A DNA stretch of 64,000 nucleotides from Pseudonocardia ammonioxydans (lineage in GTDB: Bacteria; Actinomycetota; Actinomycetes; Mycobacteriales; Pseudonocardiaceae), in the NCBI RefSeq assembly GCF_900115005.1, contig NZ_FOUY01000006.1:62001-126000 (forward strand), written 5' to 3'. The notes under the pieces are model-generated. The model did no database searches and was not told the origin of the DNA. It saw only the letters and a list, made by a program, of their open reading frames with translations. A program made the position numbers and the translations under genes. Below, piece by piece: positions 8,444 through 16,352 of this stretch (positions within the stretch are counted from its first letter, which is position 1; each line of letters begins with the position of its first letter).

Positions 8444-8724
8444 GTACGCACGCACCAGGAAATGGGAGCCGATCACCGCTCGTGACACGAATGTGATGAT
8501 TCGCCGTGGACGGGTCACGTTCCGGCCTTTTCGGGTGTCGCCGGTGTGACCCGCCGTGACGGTCCCGTTTCTCGGTGAATCGTCGGAGCCGACAATCGGA
8601 ATCGTTCCGAAACCGTTGGGGTGTAACGCGGAACGGTCCGCCCACGAGACGGCCGGACGATGTGCCGACCGGCGCGCTCCCGCTCTCTCCGGGGCGGCGC
8701 CGGGCCGATCACCGCCGCCGGGGC

Positions 8725-9460
8725 GTCGATCAGCACGCTCACACGCGGCTCCGGACTCACACGGCTCACCGCCGGCGGGCGGGTCGACCAGCACGCACAT
8801 TCCCGGCTCCGGGCTCACGCGGCTCACCGCCGGCCGCCGAGTCGATCAGCGCGCTCATGCCCGGCTCCGGGCAGAAGCGCGCGACCCACGCCCGACAGAC
8901 GAGTCGATCAGCACGATCGCGCCCGGCTCCGGGCGGAAGCGTGCGCCTCACCGCCGACACACGAGTCGATCAACGCGGTCCCGCCCGAGAGCGGGCGGAA
9001 GCGTGCGCCTCGCGACCGGCACACGAGTCGATCAGCACGACGATGCCCGCGCGAGGGCGGAAGCGCGCCACTCACCCCCGACAGGCCGGTCGATCAGCAC
9101 GGCCCTGCCCGGAGCACGCGGCGGAAGCGTGCCCCCACCCCGACGGGCCAGTCGATCAGCACGGTTCCGCCTGGAGCACGGCGGAAGCGTGCCATTCACC
9201 CTCGACGGACTGAGTTGATCAGCACGGTCCCGCCCGAGGCGCGGCGGAAGCGTGCCGCTCACATCGCCGCGCGAGTCGATCACCACGGCGACGCCCCCGA
9301 CAGGGCAGAACCGCGCCGCTCACCGCCGACGGGCCAGTCGATCAGCACCGTCCCGCCGCGTCGAGGGCGACGAGGTGCTGGTCGGCGCGCGCCGCGGCGT
9401 CGATCAGCACGATCGCGCCCGGCCTCGCGCCCGGCCCGGCGCACGGGGGCACGCCGTACC
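8725..9460. repeat. Array of twelve 58-63-bp tandem units with a conserved GTCGATCAGCACG core
   Basis: The core GTCGATCAGCACG, or a one- to three-base variant, starts at 8725, 8783, 8841, 8903, 8965, 9027, 9089, 9151, 9214, 9275, 9337 and 9399. Spacings are 58, 58, then 62 five times, 63 and 61 once each, and 62. A second conserved block, GGAAGCGTGC, follows 20-30 nt after the core, and a CTCACCNCCGAC block after that. In unit 4 the GCACG of the core can pair with the CGTGC of the second block, enclosing a CGCCCG/CGGGCG stem with a 4-nt loop. Arms covary between units: unit 3 has GCGCG with CGCGC and TGCCCG with CGGGCA, and unit 11 has GCACC with GGTGC. Units 1, 2, 10 and 12 fit poorly. It is not a CRISPR: there are no spacers and no cas genes. 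Confidence 0.85.
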
Positions 9461-9531
9461 CGCCTGCGGGTGGTCGGGGCCCGGGCGGCTCATCTGCTCG
9501 TCGCCGCGGGCGGACGACCCCGGACACAGCG

Positions 9532-9557
9532 ACGGCCCCGCCCGGGGGCGGGGCCGT
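9532..9557 (-). terminator. Terminator downstream of pdtaR
   Basis: A perfect 12-bp GC-rich inverted repeat (9532-9543 with 9546-9557) lies about 40 bp after the pdtaR stop codon. The two central G residues mean the real loop is larger. It would separate pdtaR transcription from the repeat array. Confidence 0.7.
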
Positions 9558-9595
9558 GCGCGCTGCACCGGGGCCCGGGTACCCGGGCCGGCGGA

Positions 9596-10228
9596 TCAGG
9601 AGGACTTACCGGCGGGCAGTCCCTCGACGACGGCCTCGGCGACCGCCTTCATCGTGGTCCGGCGGTCCATCGCGGTGCGCTGGATCCAGCGGAACGCCTC
9701 GGGCTCGGACATCTTCTGGTGGGTCATCAGCAGGCCCTTGGCCCGGTCGACCACCTTGCGGGTCTCGAACCGCTCGTTGAGCGTGGCGACCTCGTCCTCG
9801 AGAGCCTTCTTCTCCGAGAACCGGGACACCGCGAGCTCGATGGCCGGGACCAGCTCGTGCCGGGCGAACGGCTTGACCAGGTAGGCCATGGCGCCGGCGT
9901 CACGGGCGCGCTCGATGAGGTCGCGCTGGCTGAACGCGGTCAGCATGACGACCGGGGCGATCTTCTCCTCGACGATCGTGGCCGCCGCCTCGATGCCGTC
10001 CTTCTTCGGCATCTTGACGTCCATGATCACCAGGTCCGGGGTCAGCTCGCGGGCCTGGGTGATGGCGGCCTCGCCGTCGCCGGCCTCGCCGGCGATCTCG
10101 TAGCCCTCGTCCGAGAGCATCTCGGCGAGGTCCATCCGGATCAGCGCCTCATCCTCGACGACCAGCACCCGCCAGCCGGGCTGCGGGCCGTCCTCGGCCG
10201 GCGTGTCTGCGGGAACGGTGTCGGTCAC
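9596..10228 (-). CDS. pdtaR: ANTAR-domain response regulator PdtaR
   Basis: 210 residues. An N-terminal receiver domain (about 20-135) has the acidic pair Glu25/Asp26, the phosphorylation site Asp70 in VIMDVKMP and Lys119 in YLVKPF. An ANTAR RNA-binding domain (about 145-203) holds VVDRAKGLLM and SEPEAFRWIQRTAMDRR. The family acts by binding RNA hairpins to prevent termination or alter translation; in M. tuberculosis PdtaR (Rv1626) works with the kinase PdtaS. No kinase gene is in this window. The GTG start at 10228 has AAGGAGAT upstream. It is followed by its own terminator and then by the hairpin-rich repeat array, a neighbourhood that may matter for an RNA-binding regulator. Confidence 0.95.
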   Translation of the reverse strand: MTDTVPADTPAEDGPQPGWRVLVVEDEALIRMDLAEMLSDEGYEIAGEAGDGEAAITQARELTPDLVIMDVKMPKKDGIEAAATIVEEKIAPVVMLTAFSQRDLIERARDAGAMAYLVKPFARHELVPAIELAVSRFSEKKALEDEVATLNERFETRKVVDRAKGLLMTHQKMSEPEAFRWIQRTAMDRRTTMKAVAEAVVEGLPAGKSS

Positions 10229-10724
10229 CGGGGATCTCCTTAGCGACGAAGCGGTAGTGCGACCGGAACCCGAGGCTACCGCCGATGGGGCCGCACGACC
10301 GAGCGACTTCGGCCCTTCGTGTGCGGAAACACGGTCGACGGGACACGCAACCCCTCCGGACGGACGGGTTGCCCCGGACGGCGATGTCGTCGGTCACGGC
10401 ACGACCGGCGCACCCCCTCCACCACGACGCAGTGTCGTCACGACCCGCGGCCCCGATGCGCCGTTCGAGTGGACCGCCGAGGCGGCGGCGCGCGAGCAGC
10501 CGACAGTGTCAGGGGTCGCACGTACGTTCGACGCATGACCACGAGCGCAGACCGGGCCACCCACACGGCGGTCGCGACGCCCGGCCCGCACGCCGGGTCC
10601 CGCCCGCGTCCGGATACAGGGAGACCACCGCCGGACCGGGCATGCCGGGCCGGAGTCCCGTCATGACGGCGCGGTCGACGTGCCCGGAAACGGCCACACC
10701 GGACTGCGGCGGAATCTGCGGAAA
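10229..10724. other. Intergenic region between pdtaR and the tRNA gene
   Basis: 496 bases with no convincing gene. The left part should hold the pdtaR promoter. The only other thing I can point to is the weak small frame at 10535-10666 with its TACGTT box. No integrase or attachment-site duplicate of the neighbouring tRNA is visible. Confidence 0.5.
10535..10666 (+). CDS. Possible small leaderless reading frame (43 codons)
   Basis: TACGTT (10523-10528) lies 6 nt before an ATG at 10535 that opens a 43-codon frame starting MTTSADRATH and rich in Arg, Pro and Ala. The spacing fits a leaderless transcript. The product has no features I recognise, and its composition is close to random for this GC content, so it may not be real. 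Confidence 0.2.
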   Translation: MTTSADRATHTAVATPGPHAGSRPRPDTGRPPPDRACRAGVPS

Positions 10725-10801
10725 TGGTGCCCCTGGTGGGACTCGAACCCACACTGTATGCATTTTGAGTGCACTGGCTCTGCCGATTGGCCTACAGGGG
10801 C
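10725..10801 (-). tRNA. tRNA with CAA anticodon (tRNA-Leu), short variable loop
   Basis: The reverse strand folds into a full cloverleaf: acceptor stem GCCCCTG/CAGGGGC, a three-pair D stem GGC/GCC, anticodon stem GTGCA/TGCAT with loop CTCAAAA (anticodon CAA, reading UUG), T arm GTGGG-TTCGAGT-CCCAC, discriminator A and an encoded CCA (10727-10725). It is 74 nt plus CCA. The anticodon assigns it to leucine, but bacterial leucine tRNAs normally have a long variable arm, and here it is only five bases (ACAGT). A CAA leucine tRNA near pdtaR may be a conserved actinobacterial arrangement; I recall this only loosely. Confidence 0.9.
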
Positions 10802-10875
10802 TTACACCACTCAGCGTACTGAGGACCTGTACCCACCTTAGCCGGATCGGTGTCCCGCCCGGTACCCGGCCTCGA

Positions 10876-11580
10876 TCATCCCGGCCAGGTCACGAACCGG
10901 CTGCGCGGCGCCCCGTCGCCGAGCACGTGCACCACGCCACCCGGTACCGAGTCCGCGAGCACGAACTCCTCCCCCGGCTCCTCCGGGAACCGGATCCCCG
11001 GCGCCACCGAGGGTGCGACGACCAGCGGGTGCCCGCCGACGGTCGTCGTGATCGGACGGTGCACGTGCCCGCACACGACCAGCGTCGGGTCCGCACGAGC
11101 CGCCAGCAGCGCCTCGAAGGGTGCGGGGTCCGCGAGCCGGATGCCGTCCATGAACGGGTGCCCGACCGGCACCGGCGGATGGTGCAGTGCCACCAGCAGC
11201 GGCGCCGGGTCCCGTGCCGCGTCGGCGAGCAGGTCCAGCCCGGCCGCCGACAGCGCCCCGTGCGGGGCACCGGCGACCAGCGAGTCGAGCAGCACGACGG
11301 TCGCTCCGCCCACCCGGTGCACCCGGTCGGAGACCGGCCCGAACGCGGCGCCCATGGCCGCACGGTCGTCGTGGTTGCCCGGGACCGGCCACACGTCCAG
11401 CCCCGCGAGCAGGTCGGCGGCGTCGGCGTACTCCTGCGGGGTGCCGTGCTCGGTGAGGTCCCCGGTGACCAGCACCAGGTCCGCGCCCAGCGCCCGCGCC
11501 CCGGCGACGGCCCGTTCGGCCCGTCCGGCGTTGCCGGGCACACCGAGGTGCAGGTCGGAGAGCTGCACGACGGTGAGCAT
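10876..11580 (-). CDS. Metallophosphoesterase (CpdA-like)
   Basis: 234 residues with all calcineurin-like metal-binding motifs in order: SDLHLG (Asp9, His11), VTGDLTE, PGNHDD, ALHHPP and CGHVHR. This is the two-metal site that hydrolyses phosphomonoesters or diesters. The layout matches the CpdA/Icc group (cyclic nucleotide phosphodiesterases), but substrates in this group vary. ATG 11580 overlaps the stop codon of the preceding RNA methyltransferase gene by one base (TGATG), so the two are translated together. Confidence 0.88.
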   Translation of the reverse strand: MLTVVQLSDLHLGVPGNAGRAERAVAGARALGADLVLVTGDLTEHGTPQEYADAADLLAGLDVWPVPGNHDDRAAMGAAFGPVSDRVHRVGGATVVLLDSLVAGAPHGALSAAGLDLLADAARDPAPLLVALHHPPVPVGHPFMDGIRLADPAPFEALLAARADPTLVVCGHVHRPITTTVGGHPLVVAPSVAPGIRFPEEPGEEFVLADSVPGGVVHVLGDGAPRSRFVTWPG

Positions 11581-12809
11581 CAGTCGGCCCGCTCCAGCAA
11601 CGCCACGGCCTCCATGTGGTGGGTCATCGGGAACGCGTCGAACGCCCGCAGTCCCGCGACCCGGTACCCGGCCCCGGCGAACAGCGCGAGGTCCCGGCCG
11701 AGCGCGGCGGGGTCGCAGGCGACGTGCACGATCCGCTGCGGACGCCGGGCCGCGAGCGCCTGCACGGCCGCCCGGCCGAGCCCGGTCCGCGGCGGGTCGG
11801 TGACGACGACGTCCGGGTCCGGCCGGAGCCGGGAGATCTCCCGCTCCGCACGCCCCCGGACGAACGAGACCTGCGGCAGGTCGGCGAGCGCGGCGGCACC
11901 GTCGGCGACCGCGGACGGCGCCGACTCCACGACGAGCACCGTCCCGTCCGGCCCGACCTGGTCGGCCAGCACCGACCCGAGCAGGCCGACACCGCCGTAC
12001 AGGTCCCAGGCCACCCCGCCGGTCCGGGCGCCGGACCAGTCCCGGACCACCCCGGCGAGGGTGTCGGCGAGTGCCGGGTGCACCTGCCAGAACGTGCCCG
12101 CCGACAGCTCCCAGGTCCGTCCCGCGGCATGGGCGGTCGCACCGGCGTCGATCCGGGCGGCCCCGTCCCCGTCCACGGTCACGTCCACCTCGGACTCCGG
12201 CCGGAACCGCCGCTCCAGCACCGGCTCGAGCGCGCCGCCCGGCACCAGCGGGCAGTCACCGATCTCGCACACGTCGTGGCTGCGGTGGGCACGCAGGCCG
12301 GGCACCCCGGCGTCGTCGACGGCCAGCCGCACCCGGGTCCGCCAGCCGAGCGGGCCGCCGGGCAGCTCCTCGACCACGACCTCGTCGAAGGACACCGTGG
12401 CCGACTCCGCGGCCGCCGCCGCCAGCCGGGCGAGCTGTTCGCGCAGCACCGCCGTCTTCAGCTCCCGCTGCGCCGCCGGCGTCGCGTGCTGGAAGTCGCA
12501 GCCGCCGCACCCGCCGGGGCCCGCCCACGAGCAGGGCGGCTCCACCCGGTCCGGCGAGGGCTCCAGCACGGCCACGGCGTCGGCCCGGCAGAACGACCCG
12601 CCCGGGTCGTCGGTGACGACCGCCCGGACCCGCTCGCCGGGCAGCGCGTGCCGGACGAACACCACCCGTCCCCGGTCGTCCGGCGTCGGCTCACCCGAGC
12701 CGGGGGCGTCGTCGACCACCCGGGCCACGCAGTGCCCGCCGTGCGCCACCGGCCCGACGGTGAACTCGAGCATCCGGTCGGTCCAGTCGATCGTCTGCGC
12801 CGGACTCAT
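11580..12809 (-). CDS. RNA (uracil-C5) methyltransferase, TrmA/RlmD type
   Basis: 409 residues. An N-terminal TRAM-like domain (about 10-70) is followed by a cysteine cluster CSWAGPGGCGGC plus a later CEIGDC that can hold a 4Fe-4S cluster. The C-terminal Rossmann domain has the SAM site AWDLYGGVGLLGSVLA, the TDPPRTGLG motif and the catalytic cysteine in HVACDPAALGRD. It methylates C5 of a uridine in rRNA or tRNA. It is the counterpart of M. tuberculosis Rv2689c by position. ATG 12809 has GGGGGAGAG upstream and overlaps the end of the permease gene by ATGA. The open frame continues upstream but only as antisense of the permease reading. Confidence 0.9.
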   Translation of the reverse strand: MSPAQTIDWTDRMLEFTVGPVAHGGHCVARVVDDAPGSGEPTPDDRGRVVFVRHALPGERVRAVVTDDPGGSFCRADAVAVLEPSPDRVEPPCSWAGPGGCGGCDFQHATPAAQRELKTAVLREQLARLAAAAAESATVSFDEVVVEELPGGPLGWRTRVRLAVDDAGVPGLRAHRSHDVCEIGDCPLVPGGALEPVLERRFRPESEVDVTVDGDGAARIDAGATAHAAGRTWELSAGTFWQVHPALADTLAGVVRDWSGARTGGVAWDLYGGVGLLGSVLADQVGPDGTVLVVESAPSAVADGAAALADLPQVSFVRGRAEREISRLRPDPDVVVTDPPRTGLGRAAVQALAARRPQRIVHVACDPAALGRDLALFAGAGYRVAGLRAFDAFPMTHHMEAVALLERAD

Positions 12810-14872
12810 CTCTCCCCCTTCGTGCCCCGGGCCGCGCCCGTGGCCGTCTTCCCGGCGCCGCCGGTCCGCTCCCCGGACGGCCGCTCCTGGTGCGGGTAGC
12901 CGCGCCGGGTGGCGCCGGGGGCGTCCAGCGGCGAGAGCGCCCGCATCCGCGACGACGACGGCAGCTGCCACGGCACGCTCGTCACCATCACCCCCGGCTG
13001 GAACAGCAGCCGTGTCTTGAGCCGCAACGCGCTCTGGTTGTGCAGCACCTGCTCCCACCAGTGTCCGACGACGTACTCGGGGATGTAGACGGTCACGACG
13101 TTGCGCGGCGAGTCCGAGCGGATCCGCTTCACATAGTCCAGCACGGGCCGGGTGATCTCCCGGTACGGGGACTCCACGACCTTGAGCGGGACCGGGAGCC
13201 GGCGCCGGTGCCACTGGTCGACGAGCTTCTTGGTGTCGGAGTCGTCGACGTTGACCGTGACGGCCTCCAGGATGTCCGGGCGGGTGGCCCGGGCGTAGGC
13301 CAGCGCGCGCAGCGTCGGCTTGTGCAGGGTCGAGACGAGCACGACGGCGTGGTTGCGCGAGGGCAGCACGTCGTCGGTCTCGTCCGCGACCAGCGCCGCG
13401 GCGACCCGCTCGTAGTGCAGGTGGATCCCGCGCATGAGCACGAAGAACCCGCCCATCGCCACGATCGCGATCCACGCGCCCAGGGTGAACTTCGTGATCA
13501 GCACGGTGACCAGCACGAGGCCGGTCATGCAGGCACCGAACGCGTTGATCGCCTGCGAGCGGCGGATCCGCAGACGTTGCCGGGCCTCGGGACCGAGCTC
13601 CAGTTCCCGGTTCCAGTGCCGCACCATGCCGATCTGGGACAGCGTGAACGACACGAACACGCCCACCGTGTAGAGCGGGATCAGCCGCGTGACCTCGGCG
13701 CGGAACCCGACGACCAGCGCGATCGCGAACAGCGCCAGCAGCACGATGCCGTTGGAGAACGCCAGCCGGTCGCCGCGGGTGTGCAGCTGGCGGGGCAGGA
13801 ACCGGTCCTGGGACAGGATCGAGCCGAGCACCGGGAACCCGTTGAACGCGGTGTTCGCGGCCAGGACCAGGATCAGCGCCGTCATGACGACGACGAAGAA
13901 GTAGCCCGGCCGGAAGTCGGCGAAGACGGCATCGGCCAGCTGCGCGATCAGTGTCTGCTGGCGGTAGCCGGCCGGGGCGTCGGGGAACTGCCGGGCCGGG
14001 TGCTCGGCGATCTGGACGTGGGTCAGCTGGGCCAGCGCGATCAGGCCCATGAACAGCGTCACCGACATCACGCCGAGCAGCAGCAGCGTCGTCGCCGCGT
14101 TGCGCGACTTGGGCTTGCGGAACGCCGGCACGCCGTTGGAGATCGACTCGACCCCGGTGAGCGCGGCCGCGCCCTGGGTGAACGACCGCAGCACCAGCAG
14201 CACCAGGGCGAGCCCGGTGAACGCGTCGCCCTCGGCGACGAGGTGCAGGTCGGCGCTGGCTGCCCGGATGTCGTCGCCCAGGATCAGGATCCGGGTCAGC
14301 CCCCAGATGATCATCGTGGCGACGCCGAGGACGAACGCGTAGACCGGGATCGCGAACGCCGTACCGGACTCGCGGATCCCGCGCAGGTTGACCGCCGTCA
14401 GCACGACGATCGCCGACACCGCGAACAGCACCTTGTGCTCGGCGACGAACGGCACCAGCGCCCCGATGTTCGCCGCCGCCGCGGACATCGAGACCGCGAC
14501 GGTGAGCGTGTAGTCGACCATCAGGGCGCTGGCGACCGTCAGGCCCGCGTTCTTGCCCAGGTTGACCGTCGCGACCTCGTAGTCGCCGCCGCCCGAGGGG
14601 TAGGCGTGCACGTTCTGCCGGTAGCTCGCGACGACCGTCAGCAGCACGACGACGACCGCGAGCCCGATCCACGGCGACAACGCGTACGAGGCGACCCCGG
14701 CCACCGACAGGGTCAGGAAGATCTCCTCCGGGGCGTAGGCGACCGACGACATGGCGTCCGAGGCGAACACCGGGAGGGCGATGCGTTTCGGGAGGAGCGT
14801 GCTGGTCAGGCGGTCGCTGCGCTGCGGTCGTCCGACCACGAGCCGCTTGAGTGCGACGGCGAGCTTGGACAC
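12806..14872 (-). CDS. APC-superfamily permease, KimA-like (probable potassium importer)
   Basis: 688 residues. Twelve hydrophobic segments fill residues about 30-450; the start FASDAMSSVAYAPEEIFLTL and YPSGGGDYEVA match the KimA/YdaO group of APC transporters. A cytoplasmic domain of about 180 residues follows (VLVSTLHKPTLRALAYARATR), similar to a universal-stress/UspA-like fold. KimA of Bacillus subtilis is a proton-coupled potassium importer; here the divergent ceoB-ceoC genes for TrkA-type potassium sensors make a potassium role likely. It is the counterpart of Rv2690c. A disordered basic tail (about 640-688) is extra. ATG 14872 is the first good start. Confidence 0.85.
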   Translation of the reverse strand: MSKLAVALKRLVVGRPQRSDRLTSTLLPKRIALPVFASDAMSSVAYAPEEIFLTLSVAGVASYALSPWIGLAVVVVLLTVVASYRQNVHAYPSGGGDYEVATVNLGKNAGLTVASALMVDYTLTVAVSMSAAAANIGALVPFVAEHKVLFAVSAIVVLTAVNLRGIRESGTAFAIPVYAFVLGVATMIIWGLTRILILGDDIRAASADLHLVAEGDAFTGLALVLLVLRSFTQGAAALTGVESISNGVPAFRKPKSRNAATTLLLLGVMSVTLFMGLIALAQLTHVQIAEHPARQFPDAPAGYRQQTLIAQLADAVFADFRPGYFFVVVMTALILVLAANTAFNGFPVLGSILSQDRFLPRQLHTRGDRLAFSNGIVLLALFAIALVVGFRAEVTRLIPLYTVGVFVSFTLSQIGMVRHWNRELELGPEARQRLRIRRSQAINAFGACMTGLVLVTVLITKFTLGAWIAIVAMGGFFVLMRGIHLHYERVAAALVADETDDVLPSRNHAVVLVSTLHKPTLRALAYARATRPDILEAVTVNVDDSDTKKLVDQWHRRRLPVPLKVVESPYREITRPVLDYVKRIRSDSPRNVVTVYIPEYVVGHWWEQVLHNQSALRLKTRLLFQPGVMVTSVPWQLPSSSRMRALSPLDAPGATRRGYPHQERPSGERTGGAGKTATGAARGTKGER

Positions 14873-14993
14873 GTGAGCAGCCTATGCCCCGGGGTTGCAC
14901 GGCGACGCGCTAGCGTGCGGACCCGACGCCGTCGGACACCGCATCGCGTCACGCCCCGAGCAGCCTCCTCCGCCGGAAGGATCCCGTTCCGCC

Positions 14994-15656
14994 ATGCACG
15001 TCGTGATCATGGGATGTGGCCGGGTGGGCGCCTCCCTGGCCTCGGGCCTGGAGCGGCTCGGGCACGGGGTCGCGGTGATCGACCGCGACCCGCAGGCCTT
15101 CCGCCGGCTCGGGCCGGACTTCCGCGGCCGGCAGGTGGTCGGGTTCGGCTTCCACCGCAGCGTCCTCGACGAGGCGGGCCTGGACTCCGCGGACGCCTTC
15201 GCCGCCGTCTCCTCCGGGGACAACTCGAACATCATCGCGGCCCGGGTGGCCCGGGAGAGCTACGGCGTGGAGAAGGTCGTCGCCCGGATCTACGACGCGA
15301 AACGGGCCGCCGTCTACGAGCGCCTCGGCATCCCGACCGTGGCGACGGTGCCGTGGACGACCGACCGGCTGCTGCGGATGCTGCTGCCCGACGGCGTCGC
15401 GACGGCCTGGCGGGAACCGACCGGCACCGTGGCCGTCCTGCCGCTGCCGCTGCACGAGGACTGGGTCGGTCGCCCGCTGCGGGACCTGGAGGAGGCGACG
15501 CGCTCGCGTGTCGCGTTCGTCGTCCGGTTCGGGACGGGTGTGCTCCCGACGAAGGACACCACCGTGCAGGTCGAGGACACCGTCTACGTGGCGGCGCTGT
15601 CCGGGACCGTCAGCGACGTCACGGCGGCCGCCGCGGCGCCGCCCGAGGAGGACTGA
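14994..15656 (+). CDS. ceoB: TrkA-family potassium regulatory protein CeoB
   Basis: 220 residues: an RCK-N Rossmann domain starting MHVVIMGCGRVGASLASGLE (GxGxxG at residues 7-12) with the acidic end of strand 2 in VIDRDP, and a C-terminal RCK-C domain (about 135-205). It binds NAD(H) or nucleotides and gates a potassium transporter. ATG 14994 places the Rossmann fold directly at the N-terminus and has GGAAGGA upstream; the frame is open earlier, but without family similarity. It is coupled to ceoC by TGATG and divergent from the KimA-like permease, which is probably its partner. Confidence 0.92.
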   Translation: MHVVIMGCGRVGASLASGLERLGHGVAVIDRDPQAFRRLGPDFRGRQVVGFGFHRSVLDEAGLDSADAFAAVSSGDNSNIIAARVARESYGVEKVVARIYDAKRAAVYERLGIPTVATVPWTTDRLLRMLLPDGVATAWREPTGTVAVLPLPLHEDWVGRPLRDLEEATRSRVAFVVRFGTGVLPTKDTTVQVEDTVYVAALSGTVSDVTAAAAAPPEED

Positions 15657-16315
15657 TGCGGGTCGCGATCGCGGGTGCGGGCGCGGTCGGGCGCTCGATC
15701 GCCCTGGAGCTGGTCGAGTCCGAGCACCACGTGCTGCTGATCGAACGCGAGCTCACCCAGCTCGACCCGAACGCCGTCCCGGACGCCGAGTGGGTGCACG
15801 CCGACGCCTGCGAGCTGTCCTCGCTGGAGGACGCCGGCATCGAGGGCTGCGACGTCGTCATCGCCGCCACCGGCGACGACAAGGTCAACCTGGTGGTGTC
15901 GCTGCTGGCGAAGACCGAGTTCGGGGTGCGACGGGTGGTGGCGCGGGTGAACGACCCGCGCAACGAGTGGCTGTTCGGGGAGAACTGGGGTGTCGACGTC
16001 GCCGTGTCCACCCCGCGGCTGCTGGCCGCGCTGGTGGAGGAGGCCGTCGCCGTCGGCGATCTGGTGCGGCTGCTGACCCTGCGCCAGGGGCAGGCCAACC
16101 TGGTCGAGGTGACGCTGCCCGACGACACCCCGCTCGCGGGGCGCCCGGTGCGGTCGCTGACCCTGCCGCCGGACTCGGCGCTGGTGACGATCCTGCGCGG
16201 CGGCCGGGTGATCGTCCCGCAGCAGGACGACCCGCTCGAGCCCGGCGACGAGCTGCTGTTCGTCGCGACCGCCGCGGTCGAGCAGGAGATCCGGGAGGCA
16301 TTGGCAGGCTCGTGA
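15656..16315 (+). CDS. ceoC: TrkA-family potassium regulatory protein CeoC
   Basis: 219 residues with the same architecture as CeoB: Rossmann motif AGAGAVGRSIALEL near the start, LLIERE at the end of strand 2, and an RCK-C domain (VEVTLPDDTPLAGRPVRSL to PGDELLFVATA). With CeoB it probably forms a hetero-oligomeric gating ring. Its start overlaps the ceoB stop by one base. Its TGA stop lies inside the left arm of a 42-bp palindromic repeat, which also carries the stop codon of the facing gene. Confidence 0.92.
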   Translation: MRVAIAGAGAVGRSIALELVESEHHVLLIERELTQLDPNAVPDAEWVHADACELSSLEDAGIEGCDVVIAATGDDKVNLVVSLLAKTEFGVRRVVARVNDPRNEWLFGENWGVDVAVSTPRLLAALVEEAVAVGDLVRLLTLRQGQANLVEVTLPDDTPLAGRPVRSLTLPPDSALVTILRGGRVIVPQQDDPLEPGDELLFVATAAVEQEIREALAGS

Positions 16316-16352
16316 GTGGTTTTCGCGGTCAGGACCGCGAAAACCACTCACG
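16311..16352. repeat. REP-like palindrome, copy 1
   Basis: Perfect 20-bp arms (16311-16330 and 16333-16352) around AG, starting CGTGAGTGG. It contains the stop codons of both convergent genes (ceoC at 16313-16315, DUF3159 at 16350-16348) and should act as a terminator in both directions. Confidence 0.9.

Larger units (their letters stand above)
8383..9595. other. 1.2-kb region without protein genes between livK and pdtaR
   Basis: From left to right on the forward strand: the livK leader and promoter (to about 8460), about 260 bp in which I see nothing clear, the 62-bp repeat array (8725-9460), and the pdtaR terminator (9532-9557). Open frames that cross the array exist in several phases, but the repeat length is not a multiple of three and their products look like shuffled Arg/Ser/Pro sequence, so I do not call genes here. 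Confidence 0.7.

Noticed and set aside
8556..9218. Protein genes inside the repeat array
   Set aside because: Open frames exist in several phases, but the 62-bp period shifts frame each unit, and the products are random-looking Arg/Ser/Pro sequence.
8725..9460. A CRISPR array at the 62-bp repeats
   Set aside because: Only short cores are conserved, there are no unique spacers of constant length between identical repeats, and no cas gene is present.
8725..9460. Canonical ANTAR target hairpins (hexaloops with A1 and G4) in the array
   Set aside because: The loops seen on either strand do not have this pattern, so the link to PdtaR remains a hypothesis from position only.
10725..10801. Use of the tRNA gene as an integration site of a mobile element
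   Set aside because: No integrase, no direct repeat of the tRNA 3' end and no composition change are visible nearby.
14895..14993. An earlier start of ceoB at 14895
   Set aside because: It would add 33 residues without similarity before the GxGxxG fold, which normally begins at the N-terminus.
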